Position numbers and translations under genes: made by a program. Positions 1 to 9,864 of a DNA stretch of 64,000 nucleotides are shown here, in pieces. Source of the DNA: Lysobacter arseniciresistens ZS79 (GTDB lineage: Bacteria; Pseudomonadota; Gammaproteobacteria; Xanthomonadales; Xanthomonadaceae). The notes under the pieces are model-generated. The model worked only from the letters and a program-made list of their open reading frames with translations. It searched no databases and was not told the origin of the DNA. Within the stretch, counting starts at the first letter, position 1; every line of letters begins with the position of its first letter. The stretch lies in contig NZ_AVPT01000009.1 of assembly GCF_000768335.1 (NCBI RefSeq), positions 40,356 through 104,355 of the forward strand, read 5' to 3'.

Positions 1-314
1 CCGCCGCCGACGCCCTCGATCTGCACGGTGATGTAGTACCTGCCCTCGAGGTGCCCGAGCACGGTGCCGGCACCGAGGTCGTTCTCGACCACCGCACCCG
101 CCCATTCGTCGCGGTAGAAGCGCTTCACGTCGTCCGGCCGGTCGCTCGTGCGGAACTTGCGGGTGCTCATCGGCAGCCCGTTGAACAGCATGTCGGCAGC
201 GACGTCGATGCCTTCCGCGCCGCCAGGCATCGGCACGTCCGGCCAGTCCGCCGCCGCGGCCGGCGTCGCGAGCGCAAGCAGCACGAGCGCGAACACCTCA
301 ACGACGAGGCGCAT
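1..314 (-). CDS. Secreted protein of unknown function, 3' end cut by the window edge
   Basis: Reading from ATG at 314, 104 residues are visible before the window ends. The first ~22 residues form a Sec signal peptide: a hydrophobic Leu/Val/Ala core followed by an Ala-rich cleavage region before Asp-Trp-Pro. The mature part contains a Phe-Tyr-Arg-Asp-Glu-Trp stretch and a strand-rich end. I recognise no family. The gene overlaps the end of the upstream TadE-like gene by 17 bp, so it is probably the fifth gene of the same minus-strand pilus operon and may act in the periplasm during Flp-pilus biogenesis. That role is inference from position only. The remainder of the protein lies outside the window. 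Confidence 0.7.
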   Translation of the reverse strand, partial: MRLVVEVFALVLLALATPAAAADWPDVPMPGGAEGIDVAADMLFNGLPMSTRKFRTSDRPDDVKRFYRDEWAGAVVENDLGAGTVLGHLEGRYYITVQIEGVGG

Positions 315-1152
315 ACGGCTCCAGTCGGGGCTTGGGCACCACGTCGGGTTCGATGTGGCCGATGTCGAGGTTGTCGAGGACACCGACCACCGGGATCACG
401 TCCGGAATCTTCCAGTCGGGCAACACTCCGTCGAGGTATGAGCTCGGTACCAGGGTGCGTACCTGGGCGAGGACACTGCGCGGGTGCGGCGACTCGCCCT
501 TGCCGGCGCCGGCGGCGTTCCAGGCATCGGCCAGAAGCATCTGGTGCGATTCCATCCGCAGGTTGATTGTGTCGAACGGCGCGAGGTAGACCGCTGGCCG
601 GCCATCGATCGTGCGCAGGTTCTGCGGATTGATGTTCACCCGGGTTTCGACAAGCCCCTTGTCGTTGGGCGGGAACTCGCCGGGAAACGATTCGGCCATA
701 TCCAGCACGTCGTCCATGAAGCCCGGCGCGCCGCGGTTCGCGTAGCGACCGAGCTGGACGTCCGCCCGGCGCAGCAGCGGCTGGTTGCTGAAGGTGTTGA
801 GAAACACACCGGGTACCGGCGAACGCGGCGACGGCGCCGCCGGGACGGTGCTTCGGACCGGTTCGTTGGCTGGTGCGAAGTGGCGGGCCATCAGCAGCCG
901 TTCCATGCGCGCGCGCTCGGGCACGCCGTAGTCCTTGTGCACCGTGGCCTGCCAGGCGGACGCCCGGGCCATCTGCTCGCCCTTGTGCTGCAGGTGGATG
1001 TACTTGGCGAGGATCGGCACCAGCAGGAACAGTGGCACCAGCACCGCACCCATCACCGCGACCTCGGTAAGGGATTGCCCACGCTGGCGCCGGTGCCACG
1101 CGCGCCGCCCACGGCGAGGTATCGAGCCCGTAGCGTCCCGGCGCACGTTCAC
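298..1152 (-). CDS. TadE-like pseudopilin / pilus assembly protein
   Basis: This 284-residue protein has a basic N-terminus (about residues 1-25) followed by RQRGQSLTEVAVMGAVLVPL, the TadE/G-type leader in which a Gly-Gln-[SA]-[LM] motif and Glu precede one hydrophobic helix. The rest (residues 60-284) is a soluble extracytoplasmic domain with no recognised motifs. TadE-family proteins are minor pseudopilins needed for Flp/Tad pilus assembly. The gene is longer than a classical TadE (~200 residues), so it may be a lineage-specific variant. Its ATG overlaps the stop of the upstream lipoprotein gene (ATGA, 1149-1152), which indicates translational coupling within the operon pilin-tadG-lipoprotein-tadE. 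Confidence 0.75.
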   Translation of the reverse strand: MNVRRDATGSIPRRGRRAWHRRQRGQSLTEVAVMGAVLVPLFLLVPILAKYIHLQHKGEQMARASAWQATVHKDYGVPERARMERLLMARHFAPANEPVRSTVPAAPSPRSPVPGVFLNTFSNQPLLRRADVQLGRYANRGAPGFMDDVLDMAESFPGEFPPNDKGLVETRVNINPQNLRTIDGRPAVYLAPFDTINLRMESHQMLLADAWNAAGAGKGESPHPRSVLAQVRTLVPSSYLDGVLPDWKIPDVIPVVGVLDNLDIGHIEPDVVPKPRLEPYAPRR

Positions 1153-2036
1153 GCGTCATCTCCGTCCGGATCGGCATAGGCGTCCGGATCCAGTGCCTCG
1201 CCAACGGTGAACGCAAGTGTGCGGATGCGACAACCCTTCCCGTCGAGGGGTTCCTGCGACAGCACGATCGCATCGAGGCTGGCTTCGACCGGACGCGTCG
1301 GGCTGCAGCCCTCTCCCGCGTCGCGATCGTCGAAGCCGAACGCGCGGCCTCCGGACCACAGGCATTGTTCGATCCCGCCCTCGATGCCACGTCCGCGCCA
1401 CGCGCGGCACGACGCGCCGGCCACCTGGCTGGTGCCGATCGCCGTAAAGCCCGCCGGCGCGTCGGCCGCCGGATCCAGCGGGAAGCGCGGCAGGATTTCC
1501 CCGCCGGGCACCGGTTCGACCACGCCGGAGCCGGCCGACGCGGCGGTGCCCAGTTCCCGGCTCATCTCCGTCGAACCGTTGGCGTGGCTGTAGCGCCCGC
1601 TGTACTCGAGCTGGAACAGGCAGCTGTCGACCGGGGCACCGTCCTCCAGCCCGAGCGTCCAGTGATCGTCGCGGATGACTTCCAATCCCGGCGAGATCCA
1701 CATCCGCAGGCGGGTGGTGCCCAACCGCTCCAGTTCGGCGACCTCCAGCTCGCGGACCGGCCAGCCGGTCTCGCGGCAGCGGTCCAGCGCGAGGTGGTAG
1801 TCGCGACGGGCGGCGTTCTCTCCGTCCACCATCCGCTCCTGTACCTGGTCGAGGTGGATCGCCGGCCAGTCTTCAACGGCGCCGTCGGGGGCGGAAAGAT
1901 CCAGCCCGGCGCCGGGAGCCGGCGGCGTGTACTCGGCCTCGGCGGCGGGCCCGTCGGTGCAAGCCGCAAGACCGATTGCAAGCACGAGTGCCAGAACCGG
2001 CGTCACCGGGCCGGCCATACCTGCCCGCCGCGTCAC
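1149..2036 (-). CDS. Putative lipoprotein in the Flp/Tad pilus operon
   Basis: From a GTG at 2036 that overlaps the stop of the TadG-like gene (GTGA), the product is about 295 residues. It starts MTRRAGMAGP, has a hydrophobic core and a lipobox Leu-Ala-Ala-Cys, so it should be a lipid-anchored envelope protein. An ATG at 2018 is the alternative start, but it removes the two arginines expected in a signal-peptide n-region. The mature protein contains several cysteines (in Asp-Ser-Cys, Ala-Ser-Cys, Glu-Gln-Cys and Gly-Cys contexts), suggesting disulfides. No family was recognised. Coupling to the TadG-like gene upstream and the TadE-like gene downstream suggests an accessory role in pilus biogenesis, as inference. 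Confidence 0.7.
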   Translation of the reverse strand: MTRRAGMAGPVTPVLALVLAIGLAACTDGPAAEAEYTPPAPGAGLDLSAPDGAVEDWPAIHLDQVQERMVDGENAARRDYHLALDRCRETGWPVRELEVAELERLGTTRLRMWISPGLEVIRDDHWTLGLEDGAPVDSCLFQLEYSGRYSHANGSTEMSRELGTAASAGSGVVEPVPGGEILPRFPLDPAADAPAGFTAIGTSQVAGASCRAWRGRGIEGGIEQCLWSGGRAFGFDDRDAGEGCSPTRPVEASLDAIVLSQEPLDGKGCRIRTLAFTVGEALDPDAYADPDGDDA

Positions 2037-3517
2037 GTCACGCCACCTGCAAGGCCAAGCGCGTTGCGCACGGCGCCGGGCGTCTCGACCAGCCTCGCTT
2101 GCCAGTAGGGGCTGAAAAGGCTGCCCCATTCGCGTAGCCCGTCGTGGCGTCGGAACATGTCCAGTGTCACCGGTCGTTCGAAGTAGACCTCGGCCGACGC
2201 CAGCGCGGAGATGCGCGCGGTCCGCTCACGCAATGCCATCCGGCCGCTCGCAAGGCCAACGGTGTTGCTGGTCCGGGCTTCGCGCATGTCGACGGTGGCC
2301 TCGACGGTGAACACCGGGCCGTTGCCGTAGGTGCCCTTCTTGTCTTTCTTGAGGTCGTGGTAGTCGCGCAGCCCGTTGTAGCCGGTGAAGTAGGCGCCCT
2401 TGGGCTGGCCGCCGTGAACCCGGACGTTGGGGTCGCCGCTTGCCGAGCGCGTGACGAGATCGCGCGGGTTCATGCCGCCGTAGATGCCGTGGCGCCGGTT
2501 GTCGAACGGCGAACGCCAGCCGCGGTTGCGGTTGAATCCCGGCAGGAAACGCTGGCGCCGGTAGCTGGATACCGCCTGGGCCCCGCCCCAGCCGGCCGGG
2601 ATGTCGATGTCGTCCATGCCCAGCCAGCTCGGGAAGTCGATCTTCAGTTGCATCGTGTCCATGGCCGCCCAGCGGTCGTACTCGACCATGTCGGTACCGC
2701 CGTAGGTCGCGAACTTGATCGCGAAGCCGAGCGACTGGCTGCGGTTCCAGCTGAACTCGTCACGCGACTGCATGACGACGTTGCGGTAGCGGTTGAACGC
2801 CTCGCTCTGGCCGCGACGCGGAAGGCGGTGGAAGTCGAGGAAGCGGTTCTGCGACTCCACCAGCTGGCCGACGAGCACGCCGGCACCCAGAGTGCTCAGC
2901 CTGGCCCGGTCCACGTTGCCCTTGAGCACAGTGCTGGCAATATGCATCGCCTCGGCTTTGGAGGCGAAGGTGATCGCCAGCGCGGCCGCCCCGGCATAGA
3001 ACCCGTTGAGCTCGTCCAGCAGGGTTATCGCCCCTTGGATCAGAGGCTGCGCCGTTCTACGGGCGGCTTTGAGGCCCTGGTCCGCAACCTTGAAGCCGGT
3101 CGCCAGGAACCGTGCGGGTATCGCCACCGGCGGAAACGGAATGAGGCTGAGCGCATCGAACAGGGTCTTGAGATTGAACGCAGCCTGGTTGAGGTGGTTG
3201 ATCCACGAATAGATGCTGACGAACTGCGCCACCGCCACTTCGTTGGCTACCCGTCCGCGGTTCATGTAGGCCGCGAAGTTCCATGCGCGCGCCTGCTGCA
3301 CGGCGACGCTGTAGGCGGCGGCGTCGGCGGCATTGGTCAACTGGACCTTGCGATGCACCACCTGCCCGGTGTTGAACAGCAGTACCGTGCCGACCGCGAG
3401 CACCAGGAGGAACACCACGCCCAGCACCAGTGCCTGCCCGCGTTGCCGGCGGCCTGCGGTCGCCCGGACCGCGCCGCGGCGAAACGGGCGGGGCCGGTCG
3501 GATGGGGTTGCTTGCAT
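2033..3517 (-). CDS. TadG-like Flp pilus assembly protein
   Basis: The 494-residue product opens with a basic segment and the motif RRQRGQALVLGVVFLLVLAV, a prepilin-like TadE/TadG signature: Arg-Gly-Gln-Ala before a single transmembrane helix. Next comes a conserved-looking Asn-Ala-Ala-Asp-Ala-Ala-Ala-Tyr segment (about residues 60-70), typical of TadG-like proteins, then a long extracytoplasmic region. It lacks an evident von Willebrand A MIDAS motif, so it is better described as TadE/G-like than classical TadG. The gene follows the Flp pilin after a hairpin with a T tract, so it may be expressed at a lower level than the pilin. It is coupled by a GTGA overlap to the following lipoprotein gene. 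Confidence 0.8.
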   Translation of the reverse strand: MQATPSDRPRPFRRGAVRATAGRRQRGQALVLGVVFLLVLAVGTVLLFNTGQVVHRKVQLTNAADAAAYSVAVQQARAWNFAAYMNRGRVANEVAVAQFVSIYSWINHLNQAAFNLKTLFDALSLIPFPPVAIPARFLATGFKVADQGLKAARRTAQPLIQGAITLLDELNGFYAGAAALAITFASKAEAMHIASTVLKGNVDRARLSTLGAGVLVGQLVESQNRFLDFHRLPRRGQSEAFNRYRNVVMQSRDEFSWNRSQSLGFAIKFATYGGTDMVEYDRWAAMDTMQLKIDFPSWLGMDDIDIPAGWGGAQAVSSYRRQRFLPGFNRNRGWRSPFDNRRHGIYGGMNPRDLVTRSASGDPNVRVHGGQPKGAYFTGYNGLRDYHDLKKDKKGTYGNGPVFTVEATVDMREARTSNTVGLASGRMALRERTARISALASAEVYFERPVTLDMFRRHDGLREWGSLFSPYWQARLVETPGAVRNALGLAGGVT

Positions 3518-3580
3518 GCCCGGTCACCTCGCAACGGGGCCGCGGGCCATAGCCCGCGGTCGACGATGTCCTGGAGAGAA

Positions 3581-3611
3581 GGAGAAAAGGGCGTCGCCGT
3601 GGACGACGCCC
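3581..3611 (-). terminator. Intra-operon terminator/attenuator between pilin and tadG-like gene
   Basis: An 8-bp perfect stem (GGGCGTCG at 3589-3596, CGACGCCC at 3604-3611) with a 7-nt loop is followed, on the minus strand, by TTTTCTCC. It lies about 50 bp after the pilin stop codon and 70 bp before the TadG-like start. This geometry suits partial termination that yields abundant pilin mRNA and less read-through. Confidence 0.65.
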
Positions 3612-3660
3612 GGGCCGGCCGGTGCCCGTCCATGGGCGACCGCGCGGCGGGTGCGGCTGC

Positions 3661-3930
3661 CTACTTGTTGTTGTAGGCGTCCATCCCCTTGGTCTTGTCG
3701 GCTTCCGCCTGCGCCTTGTTGGAGGTGTTCTTGGCGCGGTTGATCGACTGGGTCGCGCTCTGGCCGGACAGTTCCTTGGCCATGCCGGCGACGCCGCTGC
3801 GGACCGTGCCGCCGAAGGCGGTGATGGCGGCAATGGCGGCGATCGCGATGAGTGCGGTGATGATGATGTATTCGGTCATGCCCTGGCCGCGCTGGCGGCC
3901 GGCACCGAAGCGGCGCTGCTGGATCTGCAT
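3661..3930 (-). CDS. Flp family type IVb pilin
   Basis: This is an 89-residue pilin. Residues 1-16 form a short basic leader ending in Gly-Gln-Gly, followed by MTEYIIITALIAIAAIAAIT. The Glu five residues after the processing Gly and the Tyr next to it are the Flp-pilin hallmark. One hydrophobic helix then leads into a short polar, Ala/Lys/Asn-rich C-terminus. Flp pilins are cleaved by a TadV/PilD-type prepilin peptidase and polymerise into Tad pili for adhesion. Genes for the ATPase (TadA), inner-membrane platform and secretin are not in the window. This is the first gene of the minus-strand block, downstream of a Clp-like operator and upstream of a terminator-like hairpin. Confidence 0.9.
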   Translation of the reverse strand: MQIQQRRFGAGRQRGQGMTEYIIITALIAIAAIAAITAFGGTVRSGVAGMAKELSGQSATQSINRAKNTSNKAQAEADKTKGMDAYNNK

Positions 3931-3983
3931 TGGGATCTCCCTGCGAATTGGTTCGACTTGAATGACGTTCCCCGCATCACCTC

Positions 3984-4012
3984 AGTGACAAATAATGTCA
4001 ACATGTGTCACT
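3984..4012. promoter_or_regulatory. Inverted repeat upstream of the Flp pilin
   Basis: AGTGACA at 3984-3990 and TGTCACT at 4006-4012 are perfect 7-bp inverted arms separated by 15 bp. The element lies 54-82 bp upstream of the pilin ATG and could be an operator or a 5' UTR hairpin. A TTGACA-like hexamer on the minus strand lies at 3996-4001 inside it. Confidence 0.4.
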
Positions 4013-4078
4013 TGAGGGCGAACCCGAGCCTACAAGGCACCCCCTTCAAGTCAACGGCAGTTAAATGACGATCAGCAG

Positions 4079-4100
4079 TTCTGTGATTTGAGTCACAGAA
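4079..4100. promoter_or_regulatory. CRP/Clp-type operator upstream of the Flp pilin
   Basis: The site contains a perfect TGTGA-N6-TCACA core (4082-4097) with arms extended to 8 bp on each side. This is the CRP consensus. In xanthomonads the CRP homologue Clp binds it and is inhibited by cyclic di-GMP. The centre (4089.5) is about 70 bp upstream of a possible minus-strand start behind a weak TTGACT (4049-4054) / TAGGCT (4027-4032) pair, a class-I-like position. That promoter assignment is tentative. Confidence 0.7.
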
Positions 4101-4134
4101 TTTCCCCTGTTCATCCAGATTTTTGTGCTCTTCA

Positions 4135-4177
4135 GACAAACGAAAGCCGCGCGCCGTACTGGGACGACGCGCGGCTT
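4135..4177 (-). terminator. Rho-independent terminator after the small lipoprotein gene
   Basis: AAGCCGCGCG (4144-4153) and CGCGCGGCTT (4168-4177) form a 10-bp stem with a 14-nt loop. On the minus strand it is followed by a T-rich TTTCGTTTGTC. It lies immediately downstream of the lipoprotein stop at 4188 and insulates the pilin control region. Confidence 0.7.
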
Positions 4178-4187
4178 GGAGACTGCG

Positions 4188-4655
4188 TCAGCGCAGGGAG
4201 GCGAGGACGGTTTCGCAGGTGTCCGTGCGCCGGCCGCCGGACATGGCGACGTCGTCGATCGCGACGCGGCGGGTGGCTACCGGCAGCGCCTCCTCGAACT
4301 GGCGGTCGAACTCGGCGGCGGCGGTGCCCATGGCGGTGGCCTGCTCGCGCTGGGCGGCCAGGTGCGCGTCGAGCTCGGCGGCGCTGGCGCCGCAGGCTTC
4401 GGCATAGGCGTGGTTGGTCGCGGCGGCGCCGGCCCAGCCCAGCTCCACCAGGCGTGCATCGAGCTCGGCGGCATCGCCCTCCGGCACGGCGCCGTCATTG
4501 CCCGCGACCGGATCAGCCGCTGGGCCAGCCATAGCTGCATCGTTTGCGGGACCCGGGGTGGCGCCCGTGGTTTCGGCCGGCGGCTCACTGCCGGAACAGG
4601 CCACAAGGCCGACGGCCAGCGCGGCGGCGATCAGGGTCGGGCGGAACAGGGACAT
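4188..4655 (-). CDS. Small putative lipoprotein
   Basis: The start at 4655 is chosen because AAGGAG lies 6 nt upstream; an in-frame ATG 15 bp earlier lacks this. The 155-residue product begins with a short lipoprotein signal (MSLFRPTLIAAALAVGLVAC; lipobox Leu-Val-Ala-Cys). A Gly/Ala/Pro/Glu-rich low-complexity linker follows (about residues 22-65), then a helical, Ala/Glu-rich C-terminal region with three cysteines in all after the lipobox, two of them near residues 88 and 148. No family was recognised. It is a monocistronic gene with its own terminator, between an ABC transporter operon and the pilus block, all on the same strand. Confidence 0.75.
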   Translation of the reverse strand: MSLFRPTLIAAALAVGLVACSGSEPPAETTGATPGPANDAAMAGPAADPVAGNDGAVPEGDAAELDARLVELGWAGAAATNHAYAEACGASAAELDAHLAAQREQATAMGTAAAEFDRQFEEALPVATRRVAIDDVAMSGGRRTDTCETVLASLR

Positions 4656-4758
4656 GCGGACTCCTTTCAATATGGAATGAGGTGCCGCCGGTGGCGGGGG
4701 CCGGCCGGCGACGCGGTCATCATACGAAGGAGGCGGCCGCCGGGGCCGGCGCGGCGTC

Positions 4759-5525
4759 TCAGCTGCGCAGGCCGGTCCCGCGCCTGAGCAGCACCAGCCC
4801 GAACGCCGTCAGCGCGACCACGAACGCGAGCATCAGCGCGTACGCCACCCACAGCGGCACGTCGCTGACGCCGAGCAGGCCGTAGCGGAACGCGTTGACC
4901 ATGTAGAAGATCGGGTTGGCGTGGGTCATCGCCTCGGCCCAGCCGGGCAGCAGCTTGACCGAATAGAACACGCCGCCCAGGTAGGTCAGCGGAGTCAGGA
5001 TGAAGGTCGGGACGATCGCGATGTCGTCGAACTTGCGCGCGTACACCGCGTTGACGAACCCGGCGAGGGCGAAGATGGTCGCGCCCAGCAGCACCGTGGT
5101 CAGCGTCACCAGCGGGTGCGGTACGCGCACGTCGGTGAACAGCGAGGCGATCAGCAGCACGATCGCGCCGACCGCCAGCCCGCGCGCGACCGCACCGGTG
5201 ACGTAGCCGCCAAGGATCACCCAGTTGGGCATCGGGCTGACCAGCAGCTCCTCGACGTGGCGGCCGAACTTGGCACCGAAGAAGCTCGACGCGATGTTGC
5301 CATAGCTGTTCTGGATGATGCTCATCATCACCAGCCCCGGCACGATGAAGTCCATGTAGGCGATGCCGTCCATGGTGCCGATGCGCGAGCCGATCAGGCC
5401 GCCGAAGATCAGGAAGTACAGCGTCATGGTGATCGCCGGCGGCACCAGGGTCTGGGCCCAGATGCGCAGGATGCGGCTGATCTCGCGGCGGACGATGGTG
5501 CCCAGCGCGACCAGGTTGTGGCGGC

Positions 5526-5529
<4 letters not shown>
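4759..5529 (-). CDS. ABC-2 type transporter permease (YadH-like)
   Basis: This 256-residue integral membrane protein has about six hydrophobic helices and the features of the ABC-2 permease family. These include an Arg-Glu-rich amphipathic N-terminus, and Thr-Met-Thr-Leu-Tyr-Phe-Leu-Ile-Phe leading to the first membrane segment. A later Leu-Gly-Gly-Val-Phe-Tyr-Ser motif typical of YadH/NodJ-type permeases is also present. It pairs with the ATPase encoded upstream, whose stop codon overlaps this ATG (ATGA at 5526-5529), so the two are co-translated. The substrate is unknown; homologous YadGH pairs are predicted exporters at the inner membrane. The much longer frame continuing upstream of 5529 is a shadow. 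Confidence 0.9.
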
Positions 5530-6530
<1,001 letters not shown>

Positions 6531-6717
6531 CGGGGCAACCTTGGGTCGTCGGAAGGACCGGCGCGGGCGGCGGCGCGGTGGCCACCGGCGAAGCCGCGCG
6601 GGCATTCCCGGTAGTATAGGCGGCCCGCAGGCGGCGGCCCGGTCCGCGCCTTGCACACACTGTTCCGCGGACTTCCCTGCCCCGCCGCCGCGAGGTCCCG
6701 CCTTCCCAGGGTACGCC

Positions 6718-7485
6718 GTGGCCATCCAGCACTTCCCCCTCAAGCTCGTCTCGCGCCGCATGCTCGCCCCGGGCGTCGGCCACTACGTGTTCGTGCGCGG
6801 CGACGGCGCGCCGCTGGACTTCATCCCCGGCCAGTTCATCCAGGTCCACTTCCGCTACGCCGACGGCACCGCGACCAAGCGCTCGTACTCGCTGGCGACC
6901 ATCCACGACCACGCGATCGGCCCCGGCGAGGCGGTCGAGATCGCGGTCAGCTACGTGCCCGGCGGCGCGGCCACGGCACTGTTCGAAGGTCTCGACATCG
7001 GCGACGCGATCGACGCCAGTGGCCCGTTCGGCCGCTTCTGCCTGATGCCGGCCGATGACAACCGCCGCTACCTGCTGATCGGCACCGGCACCGGGGTGAC
7101 GCCGTACCGCTCGATGCTGCCGCTGCTGGAGCGGGCGATCGCCGAGCGTGGCATCCGGGTGGTGCTGCTGTTCGGTGCGCGCACGCCGGCCGAGCTGCTG
7201 TACGGCGACGAGTTCCGCGCCTTCGCCGACCGGCACCCGGACCACTTCCGCTTCGTCCCGTGCTTCTCGCGCGAGCTGCCGGAAGCCGGTTCGCCGCACG
7301 CGCACGCCGACGTGCGCAACGGCTACGTGCAGCAGTTCCTGCCCGAGTTCGCGCCCGACCCGGCCGGCGACATCGCCTACCTGTGCGGCAACCCGAACAT
7401 GGTCGACGCCTGCTTCGAGGCACTCAAGGACGGTGGGCTGGAGGTCAAGCAGATCCGCCGCGAGAAGTACGTCAGCTCCAAGTAA
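6718..7485 (+). CDS. fpr: Ferredoxin--NADP reductase
   Basis: The 255-residue product starts at a GTG (6718) with AGGG upstream. It has an N-terminal FAD-binding barrel with the RSYSLAT motif (Arg-x-Tyr-Ser) and a NADP-binding half with GTGTGVTPYRSML and LLFGARTPAELLY. It closes with YLCGNPNMVDA and a terminal Glu-Lys-Tyr region. It transfers electrons between NADPH and ferredoxin/flavodoxin in the cytoplasm, supporting redox-stress responses and Fe-S enzymes. Length matches short bacterial Fpr proteins. It is transcribed divergently from the YadGH-type operon and appears monocistronic. Confidence 0.92.
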   Translation: MAIQHFPLKLVSRRMLAPGVGHYVFVRGDGAPLDFIPGQFIQVHFRYADGTATKRSYSLATIHDHAIGPGEAVEIAVSYVPGGAATALFEGLDIGDAIDASGPFGRFCLMPADDNRRYLLIGTGTGVTPYRSMLPLLERAIAERGIRVVLLFGARTPAELLYGDEFRAFADRHPDHFRFVPCFSRELPEAGSPHAHADVRNGYVQQFLPEFAPDPAGDIAYLCGNPNMVDACFEALKDGGLEVKQIRREKYVSSK

Positions 7486-7574
7486 CGGCGGCCCGCGGCA
7501 CGACCTTTGTCACGTTTTCGGCGCCACCCCCGTCTGTCATCCTGAGGCGATTGGCCTTGGACCAGAGGGGATCC

Positions 7575-9095
7575 ATGCACACCACCCGTTTCCTGCCCGC
7601 CGCGCTTGCGGCCGCGGCGGCCGCGCTTGCGCTGGCCGGCTGCGGCCCCGCGAGCGACGCGCCCGCATCCGCCGGCGCGCGTTTCGGCGACATCGCCTTC
7701 GAGCCGTGCTCGCTGCAGGGCGCCGCCGGCGTCGAGCCGGTCTCCGCCCAGTGCGGCACGTTCGAGGTCGCCGAGAACCCGGCGCAGCCCGACGGCCGCC
7801 GCATCGACCTGCGCATCGCGTGGCTGCCGGCCAACAAGGGCAGCGCGGTCGGCACCGGCGACCCGGTGTTCTTCCTCGCCGGCGGCCCCGGCCAGGCCGC
7901 GACCGAACACGCCGCCGCGGTACAGCGGATGCTGGGCGACGTCGCCAAAACGCGCGACATCGTCCTGGTCGACCAGCGCGGCACCGGCGGCTCGAACCCG
8001 CTGGAATGCGTCGACGCCAACGGTGAACCGATGGCGTTCGGGCCGGCGCTGGAGTCGCCCGACCGGATCGCCGCGTTCGCGCGCGAGTGCGCCGCCGGCC
8101 TCGCCGACCACGCCGACCCGCGCTTCTACACCACCACCGACGCGGTGCGCGACCTGGAGGCCGTGCGCGCCGCGCTCGGGGTCGAACAGGTCAACCTGGT
8201 CGGCGTGTCCTACGGCACCCGCGTCGCCCAGCAGTACGCCGCCACCCACCCCGACCGCGTGCGCACGATCGTGCTCGACGGGGTCGCGCCCAACAGCCTG
8301 GTGGTCGGCGGCGAGTTCGCGCAGACGCTGGAGGACGCGCTGGCGCTGCAGTCGGCCAAGTGCCGCGAGCTGCCGGCCTGCGCCCGGCGCTACCCGGTCG
8401 ACATGCGCGAGCGCCTGCGCACGGTGATGGAACGGCTGGAGGCGGCGCCGGTCGAGGTCGACTACCGCCACCCGCGCACCGGCCGGCTGGAGCATGGCAC
8501 CGTCACCGCCGACGCCGTCGGCGGGCTCGCCTTCATGTTCTCGTACGCGCCGCAGACCGCGTCGCTGCTGCCGCTGGTGATCGACGAGGCGGCACAGGGC
8601 CGCTACGCGCCGCTGATGTCGCTGGTGGAAATGAACACCCTGCGGATGGAAGGCCAGATGACCCGCGGCATGCAGTGGTCGGTGATCTGCGCCGAGGACG
8701 CCGGTCGCTGGCAGCCGGGCAGCGGCGGCGATGACACCCTGATGGGCGACGCGGTCGCCGAGGGCCTGTTCGCCGCCTGCGACGGCTGGCCGCACGGCAG
8801 CGCGCCGGAGGGCTTCCACGCGCCGTTCGCCTCCGACCTGCCGGTGCTGCTGCTGTCGGGCGAACTCGACCCGGTCACCCCGCCGCGCTACGGCGAACAG
8901 GTCGTCGAGCACCTGCCCAACGGCCGGCACCTGGTGCTGGCCGGGCAGGGCCACAACGTGTCGTGGATTGGTTGTGCACCCAAGCTGGTCGGGCAGTTCA
9001 TCGAGGGCGCCGACGCGGCCGCGCTGGATGCCTCGTGCCTGGACACGCTGAGCTACGTGCCGCCGTTCGTCACCTTCAACGGCTGGTCGCCGTGA
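7575..9095 (+). CDS. Alpha/beta hydrolase lipoprotein (S33-type aminopeptidase family)
   Basis: This 506-residue protein has a lipoprotein signal (Leu-Ala-Gly-Cys lipobox near residue 23). The alpha/beta-hydrolase fold shows the oxyanion Gly-Gly-Pro-Gly-Gln segment, VDQRGTGGSN, nucleophile elbow GVSYG, acid in SGELDPVTPP and catalytic His in GQGHN. The C-terminal part resembles the TAP-like domain of tripeptidyl/proline aminopeptidases. Such proteins release N-terminal residues from peptides in the envelope. The ATG at 7575 has a GAGGGG ribosome site. It is followed 22 bp later by an ABC exporter pair on the same strand and may be co-transcribed with it; that functional link is speculative. 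Confidence 0.88.
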   Translation: MHTTRFLPAALAAAAAALALAGCGPASDAPASAGARFGDIAFEPCSLQGAAGVEPVSAQCGTFEVAENPAQPDGRRIDLRIAWLPANKGSAVGTGDPVFFLAGGPGQAATEHAAAVQRMLGDVAKTRDIVLVDQRGTGGSNPLECVDANGEPMAFGPALESPDRIAAFARECAAGLADHADPRFYTTTDAVRDLEAVRAALGVEQVNLVGVSYGTRVAQQYAATHPDRVRTIVLDGVAPNSLVVGGEFAQTLEDALALQSAKCRELPACARRYPVDMRERLRTVMERLEAAPVEVDYRHPRTGRLEHGTVTADAVGGLAFMFSYAPQTASLLPLVIDEAAQGRYAPLMSLVEMNTLRMEGQMTRGMQWSVICAEDAGRWQPGSGGDDTLMGDAVAEGLFAACDGWPHGSAPEGFHAPFASDLPVLLLSGELDPVTPPRYGEQVVEHLPNGRHLVLAGQGHNVSWIGCAPKLVGQFIEGADAAALDASCLDTLSYVPPFVTFNGWSP

Positions 9096-9117
9096 ACCTG
9101 GCCGGGGAGCCCACCGC

Positions 9118-9860
<743 letters not shown>

Positions 9861-9864
<4 letters not shown>

